A DNA stretch of 64,000 bases from Treponema sp. (lineage in GTDB: Bacteria; Spirochaetota; Spirochaetia; Treponematales; Treponemataceae): NCBI GenBank assembly GCA_016294035.1, contig JAEDCT010000002.1, positions 62,001 to 126,000 on the forward strand, given 5' to 3'. Positions 62,339 through 64,000 of the stretch are shown one piece after another. Both the position numbers and the translations under genes were made by a program. The notes below the pieces were generated by a model. The model was not told the DNA's origin. It saw only the letters and a program-made list of their open reading frames with translations, and did no database searches. How positions within the stretch are numbered: the stretch's first letter is position 1; every line of letters starts with the position of its first letter.

Positions 62339-62806
62339 ATGGGTTGCTTTTATGAAAATGGATTGGAATTCTCATGCAAAAGATGTTCTGCCTGCTGCGG
62401 AAAAACTCCGGGCGTTGTCTATCTTTCAAGACAGGATCTTTCACTGCTTGCAGAATTCCACAAAACAAGTGAAGCTGAATTTATTTCCAGGTATTGCAGA
62501 TGGGTCATGTATTACGGCGGAATAGAAGTTCTTGCCCTGTTTGAAGAAAAAAATCATGACTGCGTTTTATGGAACAATGGATGCTCGGCTTACGAAGCAA
62601 GACCTGTTCAGTGCCGCACGTGGCCTTTCTGGAGCTGGATAGTTGCAGACAAAGAATCCTGGGATGACTGCGCAAAAAATTGTCCCGGCATGAATCAAGG
62701 CAAATTCTGGGCAAAAGAATTTATTGATCAGGAAAAAACGAAATATGATGAAAATATTCCACTTTCAAAAGAAGAATGGGAAAATTCAAATATTAAAAGC
62801 AAATAG
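62339..62806 (+). CDS. YkgJ family cysteine cluster protein
   Basis: 155 aa. Cysteines in CKRCSACCGKTPG near the N-terminus and in CVLWNNGCSAYEARPVQCRTWPFW are the CxxCxxCC-type cluster of the YkgJ (UPF0153) family, thought to bind zinc or an iron-sulfur cluster. The function is unknown. The start is supported by the leaderless promoter. It is 27 bp upstream of the PanE-like gene and probably in the same transcript. Confidence 0.85.
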   Translation: MGCFYENGLEFSCKRCSACCGKTPGVVYLSRQDLSLLAEFHKTSEAEFISRYCRWVMYYGGIEVLALFEEKNHDCVLWNNGCSAYEARPVQCRTWPFWSWIVADKESWDDCAKNCPGMNQGKFWAKEFIDQEKTKYDENIPLSKEEWENSNIKSK

Positions 62807-62833
62807 TCTGTTCATATCAATATGGAGATAAAA

Positions 62834-63736
62834 ATGAAAATAACAATGATTGGAATGGGTGCAGTTGGTGCAGTTGTCGGAAAAAGACTCGGAGAATTTC
62901 TTGGATTTGAAAACATGGAATGCATTGCAGACAGCCAGAGAAAAACCAGATATGAAAAAAATGGAATCTCGATTAACGGAGAAAGAATCAATTTCCATTT
63001 CGTGACTCCAGAGAATGCCGTAAAATCTGACCTTGTGATTATTGCAACAAAAAATCTTCAGCTTAAGGATGTTCTTGTTCAAATAGAAAAAGCAATTGGG
63101 CCTGAAACAACAATTCTTTCCCTGCTCAACGGAATTCAAAGTGAGCAGGAATTGTCTGAAAAATTCGGAAAAGAAAAAGTTCTTTACGGATACATTGTAA
63201 ACCTTAGCTCAACAAACGAAAACGGAAACATTACCTGTGGCCACGAAGGAACAATTTATTTTGGAGAAGATTCAAATGAAATCACACCGCGTGTTTCTGA
63301 AATAAAAAAACTTTTTGACAATGCAAAAGTTAATTCAGTTGTTCCGGAAGACATTCACTTGAGTCAGTGGAAAAAATTTCTTCTCAATGTTTCATGCAAT
63401 ACAATTTCTGCACTATGCCGCCAGACTTACAAAGGATTCAGAAATGAAATAACTCAGGATGTGGTCAGACAATGTGCCAGAGAAGTTGTAGCCGTTGCCA
63501 GGAAAATGGGAATTGCCCTGACTGATGAAATGATTGAAGAAAACATCAGAATGACATCTTCACTGAATGATGAAGGGAAAACCTCCATGTTCCAGGATGT
63601 TGAAGCAAAACGCAGGACAGAAAACGACTATTTCTGCGGGACAATTGTCAAGCTGGGAAAAGAACTTGGAATTCAGACTCCCGTATGTGATCTTTTACAC
63701 AAACTGATAAAATGCACGGAATCTGCATGGGACTAA
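62834..63736 (+). CDS. panE: Ketopantoate reductase family protein
   Basis: 300 aa. The ATG at 62834 follows GGAG; a preceding in-frame ATG at 62822 overlaps the ribosome site. NADPH-binding GMGAVGAVVGKRLG at the start, IIATKNLQL, and the catalytic lysine and asparagine in WKKFLLNVSCNTISALCRQ identify PanE/ApbA fold enzymes, which reduce 2-dehydropantoate to pantoate for coenzyme A synthesis. Other 2-oxoacid substrates cannot be ruled out. Confidence 0.85.
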   Translation: MKITMIGMGAVGAVVGKRLGEFLGFENMECIADSQRKTRYEKNGISINGERINFHFVTPENAVKSDLVIIATKNLQLKDVLVQIEKAIGPETTILSLLNGIQSEQELSEKFGKEKVLYGYIVNLSSTNENGNITCGHEGTIYFGEDSNEITPRVSEIKKLFDNAKVNSVVPEDIHLSQWKKFLLNVSCNTISALCRQTYKGFRNEITQDVVRQCAREVVAVARKMGIALTDEMIEENIRMTSSLNDEGKTSMFQDVEAKRRTENDYFCGTIVKLGKELGIQTPVCDLLHKLIKCTESAWD

Positions 63737-63813
63737 TTTTTTTTATAGTTTTCACAAATCAACAATCCCTATTGAAATTTAATTTTCTATGTTGTAATAG
63801 TAACAAATAGAAA

Positions 63814-63900
63814 TGCTGATTTTCTTTGCATGCGAGACTGTGAAGTCCTTTCTGTAAAGAAGAACAGCAAGGCTGGCGGCAGAATGTGTAGTTTTCTCCG
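63814..63900 (+). ncRNA. Structured leader RNA of the MATE gene (riboregulator candidate)
   Basis: TGCTG pairs with CAGCA (63814-63818 / 63865-63869) and, after an A-A mismatch, TTTTCTTT with AAAGAAGA (63820-63827 / 63856-63863, one G-U): a 13-bp helix. Inside is a GACT-GTGA-AGTC hairpin with a GNRA loop (63836-63847). A second hairpin, CGGcAGAA with TTCTCCG, spans 63877-63900. A TTGAAA (63772) with TAATAG (63795) is a moderate promoter upstream. It matches no riboswitch class known to me. Confidence 0.45.
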
Positions 63901-63941
63901 GCAGAAATTAAAAATAATTTAAAAATTTTAAGAGGCACAAA

Positions 63942-64000
63942 ATGAACTTCAAATCAATCTTTAAGATTGCAGTTCCAATTATGATTGGAAACGTAATCAA
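63942..64000 (+). CDS. MATE family efflux transporter, first residues only (cut by window edge)
   Basis: Starts at an ATG after AAGAGG. The visible part, MNFKSIFKIAVPIMIGNVI, is the usual first helix of MATE or related multidrug transporters. The structured leader before it suggests that expression is controlled at RNA level. Confidence 0.6.
   Translation, partial: MNFKSIFKIAVPIMIGNVI

Overview
The window is chromosomal DNA of a spirochaete, most likely a host-associated (gut or rumen type) Treponema. Four things point there. The phenylalanyl-tRNA synthetase alpha subunit is of the archaeal/eukaryotic type. The threonyl-tRNA synthetase lacks the TGS domain. MurA carries Asp in place of the usual active-site Cys. 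Many exported proteins and lipoproteins have relaxed lipoboxes (LTSC, LASC, FASC, FIGC). A HydE maturase implies [FeFe]-hydrogenase metabolism. I saw no tRNA, rRNA, CRISPR array, phage or transposase gene. No gene-free stretch exceeds 300 bases.

Layout. 1-5.6 kb: truncated beta-CASP metallo-hydrolase, a DUF2804 protein, a large spirochaetal protein of unknown function, an HdeD-like membrane protein with a 53-codon gene before it, and a methyltransferase. 5.6-8.5 kb (minus): operon M23 peptidase, bactofilin, YaaR, RicT. 8.8-15.2 kb (plus): TatD, Dus, a DUF5312-like protein, GAF-GGDEF cyclase, rhomboid protease and two exported proteins. 15.4-20.4 kb: pheS, a PilZ protein, then ATP-grasp and radA on the minus strand. 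20.6-24.6 kb: PgsA-like enzyme, periplasmic-binding-fold/GGDEF fusion, a small unknown protein, lytic transglycosylase. 24.7-30.3 kb (minus): deaminase and two large surface lipoproteins. 30.5-36.4 kb: ion transporter plus cytidylate-kinase-like protein, then a degenerate sensor kinase paired with a GGDEF-EAL phosphodiesterase. 36.6-44.1 kb (minus): CPA antiporter and a cell-wall block (Slt lipoprotein, DnaK-like/LysM protein, NlpC/P60, an exported protein), interrupted by a 205-bp MITE-like element. 44.4-50.8 kb: lipoprotein/LysM pair, Nudix, second cytidylate-kinase-like gene, EamA transporter, MATE pump and TrmB regulator. 50.9-64 kb: thrS, an anchored binding-protein-like protein, murA, thioredoxin, a degenerate GGDEF protein, a flavin cluster (NusG-II, ApbE/Ftp, Gx transporter), CmpB-like membrane protein, HydE plus thioredoxin-reductase-like flavoprotein, YkgJ, PanE, and the start of another MATE gene behind a structured leader.

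Two themes stand out. First, cyclic di-GMP: two probably active cyclases, one probably active phosphodiesterase, one PilZ receptor and one or two degenerate GGDEF proteins. Second, envelope remodelling: M23, NlpC/P60, two lytic transglycosylases, LysM proteins, bactofilin and MurA.

The most unusual observation is in the promoters. More than ten genes without a Shine-Dalgarno sequence have a sigma70-type promoter (TTGNNN, mostly 17-bp spacer, TATAAT-like) whose -10 box ends only 6-9 bases before the start codon. Their mRNAs should therefore be leaderless or nearly so. Genes that do have a Shine-Dalgarno have promoters further upstream or sit inside operons. This rule also corrected several starts (30460, 55410, 57384, 59474). 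The second is the MITE-like element at 43704-43908, with two partial relatives at 36474 and 55457.
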